This document shows positions 1 through 9,700 of a stretch of 64,000 nucleotides of DNA, piece by piece. Numbering within the stretch: the first letter of the stretch is position 1; each line of letters starts with the position of its first letter. A program made the position numbers and the translations under genes. Source of the stretch: Blasia pusilla (taxonomy: Eukaryota > Marchantiophyta > Marchantiopsida > Blasiales). Below the pieces are notes generated by a model, which had not been told where the DNA came from, searched no databases, and saw nothing but the letters and a program-made list of their open reading frames with translations. The DNA lies in assembly GCA_050084515.1 (NCBI GenBank), contig CM114271.1:37262001-37326000 (forward strand), given 5' to 3'.

Positions 1-253
1 CTGTCAAGTTTTACTGGAATGTTCAATTCCAAATATTTGTTGATGTCATTGTAGATTGTGAAGCTGTACACATTGTGCAACAAAAAATACTCAATTTGCA
101 GTTTCCAGTAAAAAGTTATAGTCAATCTTGCAAAATTGCCATTGCTAGGCAACTTTAGGGTTAAATTGTTCAAACCCTAAACCAGCCGCCACACCGGCGG
201 CGGCCGTCGCAGTCACCGTCATAGTCATCATCATCGGTCTACCGTCACCATCA
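1..253 (+). repeat. 3' part of the 5' LTR of the Ty3 element
   Basis: This segment is the reverse complement of 44123-44374, with few differences. In the second copy it forms the last part of an 876-bp LTR that starts TGACTTGGG and ends CACCATCA. The LTR end is therefore placed at 253. It contains a near-palindrome around 151-181 (TTTAGGGTT ... AACCCTAAA). About 620 bp of this LTR should lie before the window. Confidence 0.75.
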
Positions 254-905
254 CTAGTCAACCATGACCTTCAATGTTCAACCGTCACCATCAACGGTCC
301 GTCGTCACCATCAACGGTCAACCATCACCGTCAACGTCAACGTCAACGTCAACGGTCCACCGTCGGCCGTTGCTGTTGCCCAGCGTTGCTTAGAGTCGCA
401 TTCAGCCGTTGTCCACCCTTTGGTTGCCATTGCCACTATTACGGAGTGCAGGGTCTTCCACGACGTTCGTTGATTCTCTGAATTGCATCGCCACCAAGTA
501 CTTTGTTTTGGTCGGCATCGTCATCGAAGTTTCGTCGTCAACCAATGACGGTAGATGACCTCTGGTTATGGTGTTTGAATTTTGATTTCATGCTGCTATG
601 TTGTGATTGGTAGCCGCTTGACGAAGATCGAGTACCATGCCGTGCGCTTGTAGCCACAACGCGCCGCCCATTGCCGCGCCGTGCCGCTCGTGGCCGCATC
701 GTACCGTCTCGATCGCGGAGTCGCACCGTCATTGTGGAGCAGAGTGTGGGTTTATTGTTGATTGAGGAGGGTATGCCACTGAGTGCTACATCCCACCATC
801 GAGGGCCGTGCCGTTCGTAGCCGTTCCGTGCCGCTTGCAACGCCGCACCGTTCCGCTGGAACCGCACTGTCTATGGAGGAGTTTTGAGCAGCGTCACTAC
901 AGGAG
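254..905 (+). other. Ty3 element leader between LTR and gag
   Basis: This is the leader of the element, repeated in inverted orientation at 45012-45632. It opens with a run of degenerate GTCAAC/CGTCACCATCAACGG units (about 262-354), one unit longer here than in the other copy. A 109-codon frame on the minus strand at 538-867 also exists in the other copy, but it is probably a by-product of GC-rich repeated sequence. I see no standard initiator-Met primer-binding site after the LTR end, which leaves that boundary open. Confidence 0.6.
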
Positions 906-914
906 GAGTATGAC

Positions 915-2289
915 TTGCTGATTGGAGGAGTTGTCTCCACGACCGAGTTGGGGTTGAGATTTGTAGTTGCTGAGGAGCGACATCGACATGTGTTCAGGTT
1001 ACCTATTTTGGTCCTTTACCCTGCACGCGTGAGGGATTTTGGGATTTTGGGTAGTTTATTTGGGGATATTGGGTTGTGTGGATGCACGAGGGCCATCACA
1101 GCGTCCTTCAGGATTTTGAGAGGCGAGGTAGTGGACCTGAGAGTAGCTATGGAGGGTTTACCCGGAGTGGTGCAAGGTTTTGAGGGTCTCCACGTGACAG
1201 ACCACCTCGATCTCCTTCTGTATTGTCTTCAGACAAGGGGGAGCGTGTAGAGAAGTGTGTTAGTGATCCATCGTACACATTGAGTGGTCCTACCAGTTGG
1301 GCATACAAGATGGACGACCGCGCTAGGGGACCGCATAGGTTTTCAAGTGCAGTAGGCACGATTGAGTTGCATGATTTCATAGCAGAGTTTAGGAGTTGGT
1401 GCGACTCCCAACGGGCCAGGAACTCTTGAGAGTTTAACCCTTTTACAACATGGAACGGTATGTTCCAACATTTAGCGAGGGTGCCCATGGATGATTACCA
1501 ATAGTTCTCTCAGAGATATTCACGTGAGATCGAGGCGTGGAGGCTCTACTATGACCCACATTATGTGTCATGGACGGAGCCATTCCCAGATGAGGAGGAG
1601 GTGTCAGGAGAGGCTACTTCCTCTTCCACTAGTGATGTTTTAGAGGGGTCACTCGCATGAGAGCGGTTGCACCAGCTAGTCGGGTTCGTCCCAAGTTCAA
1701 CCCTGTGGTTGAGTTCTTTGCTGAGTTGAGGGCGAGCTACTAGGGGATACAGACGGAGAAGTTGCGAAGCATCCACAACTTCCAGAGGTGCCCGTGTGAG
1801 AGTTTATGCGAGGCTTATACTCGCTTGCGCCGGTTGATCAATGTCACTCAAGGGGTGACAGAGGCTCAGGCTATCCAGTCATGGTACAAGATGTTGGACC
1901 AGACCCTGCGGACACGAGTGCGAGAGGGGGTGCTTCTTATGAACACCTCCCCTACGTTGAGAGATGTTTTTAGTACCACCCAGAATATTGAGCGCAACAT
2001 GGCGGAGGAGAGCATAGCCACCATGGGTTTTGGCGAGAGCGATCCACGATTGCTGCACTACCATGCGGCAAAGAACGTGGACTCCGAGATAGGTCGACTG
2101 TGGCACCACGAGCTCAGGGAGGATAGCGAGGGGCCGTGCCATAGAGACCTGCGCCTTCATATGCGGCTCAGCAACAGCCGCCTACTATTACTTGTTGGTC
2201 ATGTGGTGGAGCCCATCATCAGTACGATTGCACTCGTCAGGGTCATGGACGTGTGCCTCAACATGGAGGAGGAGATGGTGCTGCACTAG
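915..2289 (+). pseudogene. gag: Ty3/gypsy gag (capsid), broken
   Basis: The gag capsid protein packages the element RNA. Gag-like sequence is spread over several frames. About 1223-1429 holds the AYKMDDR ... LHDFIAEFRSW stretch, which recurs in the scrap at 56480-56830. The best piece, 1762-2289, carries the helical capsid signature LCEAYTRLRRLINVTQGVTEA with AIQSWYKML and ends just before the zinc knuckle. In-frame stops (for example TAG at 1741-1743) and frame changes show it is dead. The gag assignment rests on family resemblance and position before the zinc knuckle. Confidence 0.7.
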
Positions 2290-2300
2290 GAGGTTATTAG

Positions 2301-2342
2301 TGTGACTATTGTCAAAGGTATAGTCATACACGCACCAGGTGT
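2301..2342 (+). other. Gag zinc knuckle CX2CX4HX4C
   Basis: Translation from 2301 gives CDYCQRYSHTRTRC, an exact CX2CX4HX4C nucleocapsid zinc knuckle. It lies just after the capsid part of gag, as expected for an RNA-binding nucleocapsid. It is in a different frame from the longest gag piece, so at least one frameshift separates them. Confidence 0.85.
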
Positions 2343-2909
2343 TTCATTTTACATCTTGAGTTACGTCTCGACCGAGGGCCAGAGAGGGCACCAGAGTGAG
2401 TAGCCGGCCCGGGTGGGCCTAGAGATCGTGCACCAGGTGGTCCCATTGGGGGACGAGGAGCTGGAGTTTCTTGACAAGGTGGTGGAGCTGCCATGGAGGG
2501 GGTAGAGTCCCACCACCTAGACGCGTCGAGGGAGATGTCGGGCATAAGGCTAGGATGGCTGCTCAGATATATCAACTACAGAATAAGATTTCCGCTATGG
2601 CATTAAGATTACACGATGTCAGATCCGTGGCATCAACATCATATGGAGCAGCCAGAGATATGGAGGATCCTGGTTGGATGTGCGGGATTGCCCAGATGGA
2701 GGCACTCGTAGTTGTGATGTGTGGAGCATCCGCAGAGTTGGATCCACAGCGAGGGGAAGCCAGGAAATAGACTAGGCTTCCTCAGTCTTTCACATTGTCC
2801 GAGGCGATGAGGACCCCATCGATGGGTCCCGATCAGAGTTCTTGGAGAGTTGGTGATGTTGTTGGTGTGCAAGCACGGAGGGCTCGATAATCGAGGAGAG
2901 GTCTTCTAG

Positions 2910-3152
2910 TTGGTGAGTCCCGGAGATGGAGCTTTTAGTCCGAATCGCGTCTTGTTGGATTCAGGAGCACAACCCCTAATGTTGGGGAAAGTGTCATTCA
3001 GAGGATTGGGCTTAACGAGAGCCGATGTGGAGCGTTGTCCATTCCGGAAACAAACATCCTTGGGTGGAGCGAGTACCACACAATATATCACCCGACAAGA
3101 GGTTGTGGTGAGGATTCGCTCGGGACATCATATAGATGAGTCCGTGGTGTGA
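2910..3152 (+). pseudogene. Ty3 aspartic protease
   Basis: This is a retroviral-type aspartic protease that would cut the polyprotein. The active-site motif LLDSGAQPLMLGK is at about 2952-2990 (DSGA at 2958-2969). A downstream VVVRIRSG segment and a MLYPMGFSIDY stretch near 3200-3240 are matched by the minus-strand fragment at 49818-50036, which supports a real protein family. Stops follow the first 80 codons. About 2343-2909 before it is proline/glycine-rich, frame-broken gag-protease linker. Confidence 0.75.
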
Positions 3153-4592
3153 GCCAAGGCGATAGCGATTGATGCAGAGTCCTACAACGTCTTGGTTGGT
3201 GGAGCAATGTTATACCCGATGGGGTTTTCCATAGATTATTGAGCGTCCAACAGACCAGGATGGCAGTGAGGTGATGGGCGCCTTAGCTCATTACCGGTTT
3301 GATTCACAAGTGCAGCGATCGAGCGACGGCCAAGAGAGGTGGCGACCTTAGCATCATTTAGCAGTGCCATCACTTGGCCTAGTGATTTGATTGAGGGACA
3401 TGTCCATGCAGAGGATACTCCCGTTCCTGAAATTTATATGGAGAGGAGTATTATGGTAGCCGCATCATTCCGTGGAGGAGAGGTGTTTGGATTGGAGCGT
3501 GACGAGTTTGAGGAACCCGAGGTAGCAAGGAGTGCTAAAATGCCCTTGGATACCACATCCATTGTGTGGTGTATCCTGGAGGAGGGTATTAGCATTGATG
3601 ACCAAATCAATGCTGGAGTTTTTGAAGAATGTGTCGATCTTAGGAGACTCCATGTCACGGGTGGTGACAAGTGCTCATTAGGTGCGTGCCTAGATCAACC
3701 CAACAGTGTTCTTGGATGCGGCGAGTGTAGGTTCTAGAGCCCATCGCCCGCGTCTACGGTGGACCAACTTGGTGCCCCATGTGGTGTTATGGAGGGCATA
3801 TGCGAGAGTGGAGTGCCCCTCCCATTTGTTAGTGGATTCCATTCAAGATCCAGGTCGTCGGTCACAGGTAGTGAGGCACGATGATCGACCAGCGTTGACA
3901 ATGGTCAACAGGGTAGGCAAGCTGCGGGCAACCTTTCCCACGTTCGTGAGTTTTCCCGCTTCCTATGCATATAAGGAGGCTGGTCCTTGCTTGGTTTGGG
4001 ATGACCAGGTTCAGAGGTTGGTGGAGCCCAACGCCGATGAGAGAGAGCAGGCGATGGGATTTCCCAGAGGAGTGACGGCAGTACCGTCAGTATTAGAGGC
4101 ATCACGACGCCATGTCTTGGGTTAGGTGATGGAGATGAATTGCTTGATATGGATCTTCAGCTTGGGAGTGGCTGAGCAGCGTCGGAGGAGATCGTGACAT
4201 ATCATAGTGGTTGCGTTGGTGAGCCCCATGCCTACCGAGACGGCGGAGGTAGTGGCTGGGGGCGAGACCCGAGGAGATCGACACACCATGGGAGATCGGG
4301 AGAGACACCCTTGGACTTCTTGGGATGTTTTGCAGGTACAATAGGAGATGATAGCCACAACATCGAGCGTGGTTCAGGGCACTGCACGTGGAGGAGATCA
4401 GAGTTTGCAATTGGCTGCAGGAGAGCGGCCGAGTGTTGTTGTTTGAGACGGGGTTGCACAATAGCAACCACCGATACGCGCCCCGAAGAGTTCTACCGTA
4501 GTCACGATGGAGACTTGGGAGCCAGATATGGGCCCTAAGTTGACAGGAGGAGAGTGACACCGAATACATCAGTTCCTGAGGAGTTATAGGAG
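3153..4592 (+). other. Protease-RT linker of the Ty3 element, frame-broken
   Basis: The stretch contains open frames at 3339-3737 and 3706-4125 but no domain I can name. The first, beginning MATLASFSSAIT, resembles the minus-strand frame at 49596-49787 (MTTLATFT...), so it is part of the element's polyprotein and not filler. The remainder to 4592 has many stops. Confidence 0.55.
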
Positions 4593-5938
4593 ATGCTTTG
4601 TGTTCAGCATGGAGATTTGGATACGCTGAAGGGACCGGGGATCCGCATTGAGTTGTCGAGTGATACGCTGATCTTTGGACGACCCTACAGGTACAATGAT
4701 ATGGATAGGGCTCTAATTCACAGTAGGAGCCAGGACTTGGTCGGAGCAAGACTAGTGGAGATGTCGCATGGGGAGTATGCATCTGCCATTGTCATGCCCG
4801 CCAAGAAGGATGTGCATGGCAACTAGACGGATAGGCGGATGTGTGGGAATTACCGACCTATCAATCGGCAGACAAAGTCCGATAGGTATGCCATGCCCAT
4901 CGTTGAGGATATGTTTGATGCGAGTGGTCACGCAAAGGTATTCAGTTCATTGGATTTGCGAGCCAGATACCATCAGCTGCCTATCAGATTGGAGAAGAGG
5001 CAGAAGACGACATTTTGGGGCATCGATCCTCACGGGAAGGATTGTTTGTATCAGTGGCGGTTCTTACCATTTGGGTTAAATAACGCCCCGACTGAGTTTC
5101 AAAGGGTCATGGATAGGATCTTGGCTGGTCTGGATTTTGCTAAGTGTCATATTGATGACATCGTAGTCTTTAGCGCCACAGTTGAGGAACATGAGCGACA
5201 TCTAGAGGAGGTGTTTCGACGATTGCAATTACATGGGCTAAAGCTACATCCAGACAAGTGCAAGTTCTTCTACAATGAGATTGAGTACTGGGGTCATACG
5301 ATATACCCAAGGGGCCTTGGTTTTCATCAGACAAAGGTAGAGTCTATCTCACGCATTCCACGGCCTACAGATGTGAGCCGTGTTCGCGCATTCATGGGAT
5401 TGGCGAACTTCTATCGACGGTACGTCAAGGGATTCAGTTCGATTGCAAAGTTGCTGACCTTGCTGATCAAGGTGGATCACAAGTGGTACTGGGGGGATGA
5501 GCAAGAGCGAGCATTTCAATTGCTCAAGTATAGGTTGACGTCTACGCCCATCTTGAGGAGACCGATTAGGGGATGTCCTTTCCAATTGCACACAGATTGG
5601 AGCATGTTGGGGCTTGGAGCGGTGCTCATCCAACATGATGATGAGGGTAGAGAGTTCATGGTGGCTTACGCTAGCCGCTCGAACAACGATGCAGAGGCAA
5701 AGTACAGCTCGTATATGGGTGAGTGCTTGGCTGTAGTGTGGGTTGTCGCGCATTTCAAGTGTTACTTATTCGGCAACCCCTTTACCATCATCACTGATTA
5801 TCAACCATTGAAGTGATTGATGGAGTCCGACAAGCTTATAGGGAAGCTTGCGAGATGGGCTCTGTTGTTGTAGGAGTATGATTTTCAGATGGTACATAGA
5901 CTGGGACGCTTAACCAGGATGCACATGGGTTGAGTCGT
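4593..5938 (+). pseudogene. pol: Ty3 reverse transcriptase and RNase H
   Basis: This part would copy element RNA into DNA. The RT begins with GEYASAIVMPAKKD, YRPINRQTKSDRYAMPI and FSSLDLRARYHQLPI. The catalytic box reads CHIDDIVVFS, where YIDD is usual; both aspartates remain. The fingers/thumb sequence GLANFYRRYVKGFS follows. RNase H has its acidic residues in HTDWSMLGLGAVL, GECLAVVW and ITDYQPLK. In-frame stops lie at 4824-4826 (TAG where the family has Trp), 5814-5816 (TGA) and 5871-5873 (TAG). The 325-codon run 4839-5816 is the longest intact part of the element. Confidence 0.95.
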
Positions 5939-6328
5939 AACCCATGCCCGAGTCAGCGAGATGCGACTGGAGCTCGATGGCATGGAGAGAGTGATGAGGA
6001 GTTAGTGCCAAGATGGCACGCGTCAGCCTATTTAGACATTTTGGTTATGAAGAGCAAGAGTGTGGAGACTTCCATGATGAGGTCTAGTGGAGAATCCTTG
6101 GATCCTGAGGCCAGTGAGGAGACCACAGGTGGCCGAGATATTCATGATGATGGAGTAGTCTTGGAGTACCTTTGTACAGGTAGTGTTGCGAGCATCGTGG
6201 GTGCTAGAGAGCGGGATCGGATCCTACAGGGGGCCAGACGGTTCCGTTGGGAGGGGACACATGTTTTGAGGGTTTGGTAGGATGATAGAGTACGCGTAGT
6301 GCCGCATCCTTTGTAGAGAGCACGACTA
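5939..6328 (+). other. RNase H-integrase linker of the Ty3 element
   Basis: An open frame at 5930-6280 begins LSRNPCPSQR in the appropriate frame, the usual end of the RNase H connection. It continues with acidic, unassigned sequence up to the integrase zinc domain. It is frame-broken around 6280-6329. Confidence 0.6.
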
Positions 6329-6991
6329 GTGCAACATGCCCACGAGGAGTTGGGTCACTTTGGGGTGAAGCGGACGTATAACTTGCTCCAGATTCAGTAT
6401 TGGTGGCGAGGCATGCAGAATGACGTTCAACAGTTTGTTGCCCGGTGCATGCTGTGTGATCGGGTCCGAGCATTGTTTAATGCTCCAACTCCACAGTTGC
6501 ATCCATTACCTATCATGGGCTTAGGGTATAGATGGAGTTTGGATTTTGCAGTACCTTTGCCTTTGACGGAGCGTCATAGTCCTTATGTGTTGGTGATGGT
6601 CAAGCACTTCTCGAAGTGGATCGAGTTGGTTGCATTTCCTGACAAAGCAAGTGAGGGAGTAGCTTATGCCTTCCTTGACAGAGTGTTGAGTCATTATGGT
6701 GCACCGACTGAGGTGTTGATAGACCAGGTTACCGAGTTTCGCGGTGAGTTCCAGGCCTTGTGTGATTAGGCGCTGATCAACCACCGCACGACTTTGCGAG
6801 ATTATTTTGAGGCGGATGGATTAGCGGAGAGAGTTGTGCAGACGATGAATAGGGGTTTATGCAAGTTTGGCTTGCAAAGAGGTCACCTAGGAGATTGGGA
6901 CCTCCAATTGCCATGGTTGGCGATGGGATACAAATTCAGCACGCAGGCATCCTTAGCGTCTTTTTCACCGTACTTGCTACTTTATGGCTGA
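6329..6991 (+). pseudogene. Ty3 integrase, zinc-binding and core domains
   Basis: The integrase would insert the DNA copy into the genome. The HHCC zinc domain is seen as HAHEELGHFGVKRT ... CMLCDR at about 6335-6470. The core has its first Asp in WSLDFAVPL, its second in LIDQVTEF (usually DQGTEF) and the Glu in GLAERVVQTMNRG. A TAG at 6767-6769 and a shift before 6794 interrupt it. The last conserved block, ASLASFSPYLLLYG, ends at 6991. The C-terminal region usual after this block is missing; the sequence passes within about ten codons into a PHD finger. Confidence 0.92.
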
Positions 6992-6999
6992 GAGCAACC

Positions 7000-7107
7000 A
7001 CGATGCTAGTCTGTGATGGATGTTCGAGAGGTTGGCATATGGCATATCTGACGCCACCTCTCACTAGGGTTCCTCAAGGACGATGGATGTGTCCCACATG
7101 TACATAG
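7000..7107 (+). pseudogene. PHD-finger C-terminal half at the end of the Ty3 polyprotein
   Basis: Translation gives MLVCDGCSRGWHMAYLTPP then VPQGRWMCPTCT and a stop. The C-D-G-C, W-H, PPL and W-x-C-P-x-C pattern is the C-terminal half of a PHD zinc finger, a fold that often reads histone H3 tails. The N-terminal cysteine pair is missing. It lies in a different frame from the integrase and directly abuts its last conserved block, so I infer an internal deletion removed the linker and the first finger half. I recall other plant and algal Ty3 elements ending this way; that is memory, not a search. Confidence 0.8.
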
Positions 7108-7681
7108 AGGAGATACTAGGTAGGTTTTGATTCCGACTTTTTGTGTGACATGGATGATAGGAAGGCGACTAACAATGGGGCCACATGAGCACCCGACCTT
7201 TATGCTCTTAGCGTCCTACAGATGTATGTAATGGTAGGTAGGGATAGATGGCAATCTGGAATTAGAGGGACCTAACCACCGGCTAGGGTGGCGATTGGAG
7301 ATATTTTAGTACTTCTTGTCTCATTTTTTGGATGTCATGAGTTAGCATGGGATCGTACGTGTTTGTGTGTGTGTTCAGTGACAGCGATGTATGTTGTGTA
7401 GCGATGTGTATACGTACGACAGCTGTCACGTCTTTTAGGATATATAGGTGAGATCTAGTAGAGCGCCTTCGTAAGTAGTGGAGGACAGGCTTAGAAGGTC
7501 GAGGATGACCTGCTGAGGGCCCAAGAAACATGAGAGAGCAGGTTTCCCCTTCGTTTCGGCTCATTTGGAGCCATATTGAGCAGCTTACTATTTTAGGTAA
7601 GTACCATTTTGAGTATATGATCGACTTTCTATTTTGGTAAGTGGCCCTTGACCTCCTACATCAGGTCAAGAGCCAAGGAGG
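7108..7681 (+). other. Ty3 element 3' untranslated region with polypurine tract
   Basis: Non-coding sequence lies between the PHD stop and the 3' LTR. The last bases, about 7667-7681 (tcaagagccaaggagg), are purine-rich and directly precede the TGACTTGGG LTR start, as expected for the polypurine tract that primes second-strand synthesis. It includes the first copy of a 130-bp direct repeat (7294-7427). Confidence 0.6.
7294..7427 (+). repeat. Direct repeat, copy 1
   Basis: The sequence from ttggagatattttagtacttcttg to about 7427 recurs at 7937-8065 with about ten differences. Both copies contain a GT-rich run near their middle. Confidence 0.8.
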
Positions 7682-7936
7682 TGACTTGGGAGAATAGGCT
7701 ACCATAGAGAGAGCTTGGGAGAGGGGAGGGGTATACCTCAAGGAGAGAGAGCTTGAGAGCTCATTCTCTCTTTGTTGAACGTCTTCGCATGAGGCGGCGG
7801 AGCTATGGTCCCTTGCCTTGTGAGTGTAACCCAAGCCTCTTATTAGGAGAGTGGGTTTGGTTTGACATGAGAGAGAGTTCACACCTTTGAGAGCTATGGT
7901 GTGAGATGGTGTAGAGAGAGATTGGATCTTATTTTA
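7682..7936 (+). repeat. Truncated 3' LTR of the Ty3 element
   Basis: It matches the first 255 bp of the 876-bp LTR at 44123-44998 (in reverse complement) with scattered substitutions. It begins TGACTTGGGAGAA. The match stops after ttatttta at 7936, where a second copy of the 7294-7427 sequence begins. The lost 620 bp shows a secondary rearrangement. Confidence 0.8.
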
Positions 7937-8065
7937 ATTGGAGATATTTTAGTACTTCTTGTCTCGTTGTTTGGATGCCATGAGTTAGCATGGGATCGTG
8001 CGTGTTTGTGTGTGTGTGTTCGGTGACAGCGATGTATGTTGTGTACCGATGTGTATGCGCACGAC
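7937..8065 (+). repeat. Direct repeat, copy 2, at the LTR truncation point
   Basis: This second copy of 7294-7427 sits exactly between the broken 3' LTR and the minus-strand copia gag. Its left edge is the LTR truncation point and its right edge is the copia truncation point, so it is the junction of a rearrangement. Confidence 0.8.
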
Positions 8066-8066
8066 A

Positions 8067-8511
8067 CTCGGAAGCAAAATCCTTATATACCAACGAGCCA
8101 AATCTTTGGTAGACTTTAAAATTCCTACAGATGCCATGTAATCTTGAAGATTCTTGCTCCTCCACAAAAATTGCTCCGTACTTTCTCCAACTAAAAACTT
8201 CTCGGACGTAAGTTGATTCCCAAGATTTTGAATCTGAGTCTCATTCATGGTTTCATACTAATTCTTCAGAATGTTCCACGCCTTAGCAGCAGTGGTCCTA
8301 TGTTGAATGAGAGTCTGTCACTAGATGAAGATGAACATGCATAACTCAAAGTAGCTTGTGGATTCGAGTCGACCCCTGTGGCCGCCTCCAAGATCTCAAA
8401 TGATTCGGGGATAATTCTCAAATTAAACTTCCATAATGTATAGTTAGACCCATCTAACTTCCCTTTACCTAGCATAGGAGGGCAATCACGAACTGACGAA
8501 GAAGTAGCCAT
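8067..8511 (-). pseudogene. gag: Ty1/copia gag fragment
   Basis: On the minus strand from ATG 8511 the protein reads MATSSSVRD ... KLDGSNYTLWKFNLRI, the usual start of a plant copia gag (UBN2-type). A frame change follows. A second part, MNETQIQNLGNQLTSEKF ... STEQFLWRSKNLQDYM, runs to about 8067. It is cut there by the repeat at 7937-8065, so no zinc knuckle, protease, integrase or RT is present. The start is 47 bp inside the LTR, a normal copia leader. Confidence 0.85.
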
Positions 8512-8558
8512 TTCTCAAGAATTTGTGCAAACACGCTAGATCGCCAGATACAAAATAC

Positions 8559-8975
8559 TGGAAAACCTATTGAGTATGAGAAAACAGAATGTGCCAGTGA
8601 TTTCATCATATTCTGAAATCTATTATAAATCTTGGAGATACAAAGTGGCCTAGTCCATCCGTGCGCTTACAGAAGAGCTTCCATGGAACCAGAACATGGA
8701 GATAACTTGACATACGAGAATGCGCTATCGCTGCAACTTCCGACTATTTCACTACTCAGGAAACTAGGCTTCTTCTCCTATTTTTCTTTGTTTCTATTTA
8801 TAGAAATGAAGAAAAATTTAGATAATCCTTATAACGCTACTCCATAAACCACCTACATCATATTACTATGACTCCTTCGACGTCTCAATCGAAACCATCA
8901 ATCTAGGCTTCTCCTTATACAAGGGGGCCGATCAGATTAATGGTGTTGAGAGAAGTGGATGTTGAGAATCCAACA
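8559..8975 (-). repeat. 5' LTR of the copia fragment
   Basis: On the minus strand the sequence starts TGTTGGATTCTCAACATCC, a typical copia LTR start, at 8975. It holds a TATA-like CTATAAATAGAAAC (about 8791-8806) and ends near 8559 in TTTTCCA. The following TTGTATCTGGCG is a weak match to an initiator-Met primer-binding site. No 3' LTR is seen. Confidence 0.65.
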
Positions 8976-9700
8976 TAAACCTCCTGTATTAGCTCAAAGT
9001 TACAAACACCCTCTCAAGTCATACCCGCGACTCTTACAGGAAAACCTCCCGATATCTATAATATTCTATATTTGAAATACGTCTACACTTAACACCATCT
9101 CTACGCCCATCTAGCCTAAGCTCTACCCAATACCCAACATACTCAATGACGCAAGAGAAGTGCCGGAAAAGGGACTCTAATGGGTAACTTGAACACGCAC
9201 GCCATGAGTATACTAAAAGATCAACATTGAGTGGTCCTTGTGGTGCAACAACCTCCACAACATGATAATCTCCTCGAATAGCACATCAAACCTTCCATCA
9301 ATGGATGCGGACTACCCATTGGTATGTTTCTCAACCTCACACACTCCATCTCAAAGTGTCTGTGCACATAACCCATCTTGATACTGGTCCACATAGTTTT
9401 TGTGAGCCAAAAATCCATCCAAACCCTTAATGGGAGGAAAATCTCACCACAAATCATGATCCACGGCCAAAAATACCAAGTCACGAAACTCATTATAATT
9501 CTCCACAACTAACCTCTTGCTACCTTGGAGATTCTCAGGTGGTAATCCCTTATGACCATGTTGCTTAACGATATAGCTACAATATATATCCACCACGTCC
9601 GAACGTTTCATGCCTACATTGGTTCAATACCCATGGCGGCTAGGCTACTACAACCACACCAAATCTCTTCCGCCGAATAGCTAGCTCTGCTCAGCATAGT
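8976..9700 (-). other. Unidentified coding-like relic
   Basis: The minus strand has protein-like sequence in shifting frames (for example RLVVENYNEFRDLVFLAVD near 9450-9530) and open frames at 9034-9258 and 9221-9508. I cannot assign a family. The surroundings suggest a retroelement remnant. Confidence 0.3.

Larger units (their letters stand above)
1..7936 (+). mobile_element. Decayed Ty3/gypsy LTR retrotransposon with a PHD-finger 3' end
   Basis: The order of parts is LTR end, leader, gag, CX2CX4HX4C zinc knuckle, DSGA protease, reverse transcriptase, RNase H, integrase, PHD finger, polypurine tract and LTR start. RT-RNase H before integrase is the Ty3/gypsy order. The 5' LTR continues beyond the window. 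The 3' LTR is cut at about 7936. Stops and frame changes occur in every domain, so the copy cannot be autonomous. Three other fragments in this window (47220-48533, 49596-50036 minus, 56480-56830) and the inverted copy at 44123-45632 belong to the same or a closely related family. The domain order is seen; the limits of the LTRs were inferred by comparing the two copies. Confidence 0.88.

Noticed and set aside
151-181. Telomere-like TTTAGGG
   Set aside because: Only single TTTAGGG and CCCTAAA words occur, as part of an LTR palindrome; there is no array.
538-867. 109-codon minus-strand frame, repeated at 45049-45378
   Set aside because: It lies in the Ty3 leader, opposite to the element's coding strand, and its Arg/Gly-rich composition follows from GC-rich repeated DNA. 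Presence in both copies reflects shared ancestry of the element.
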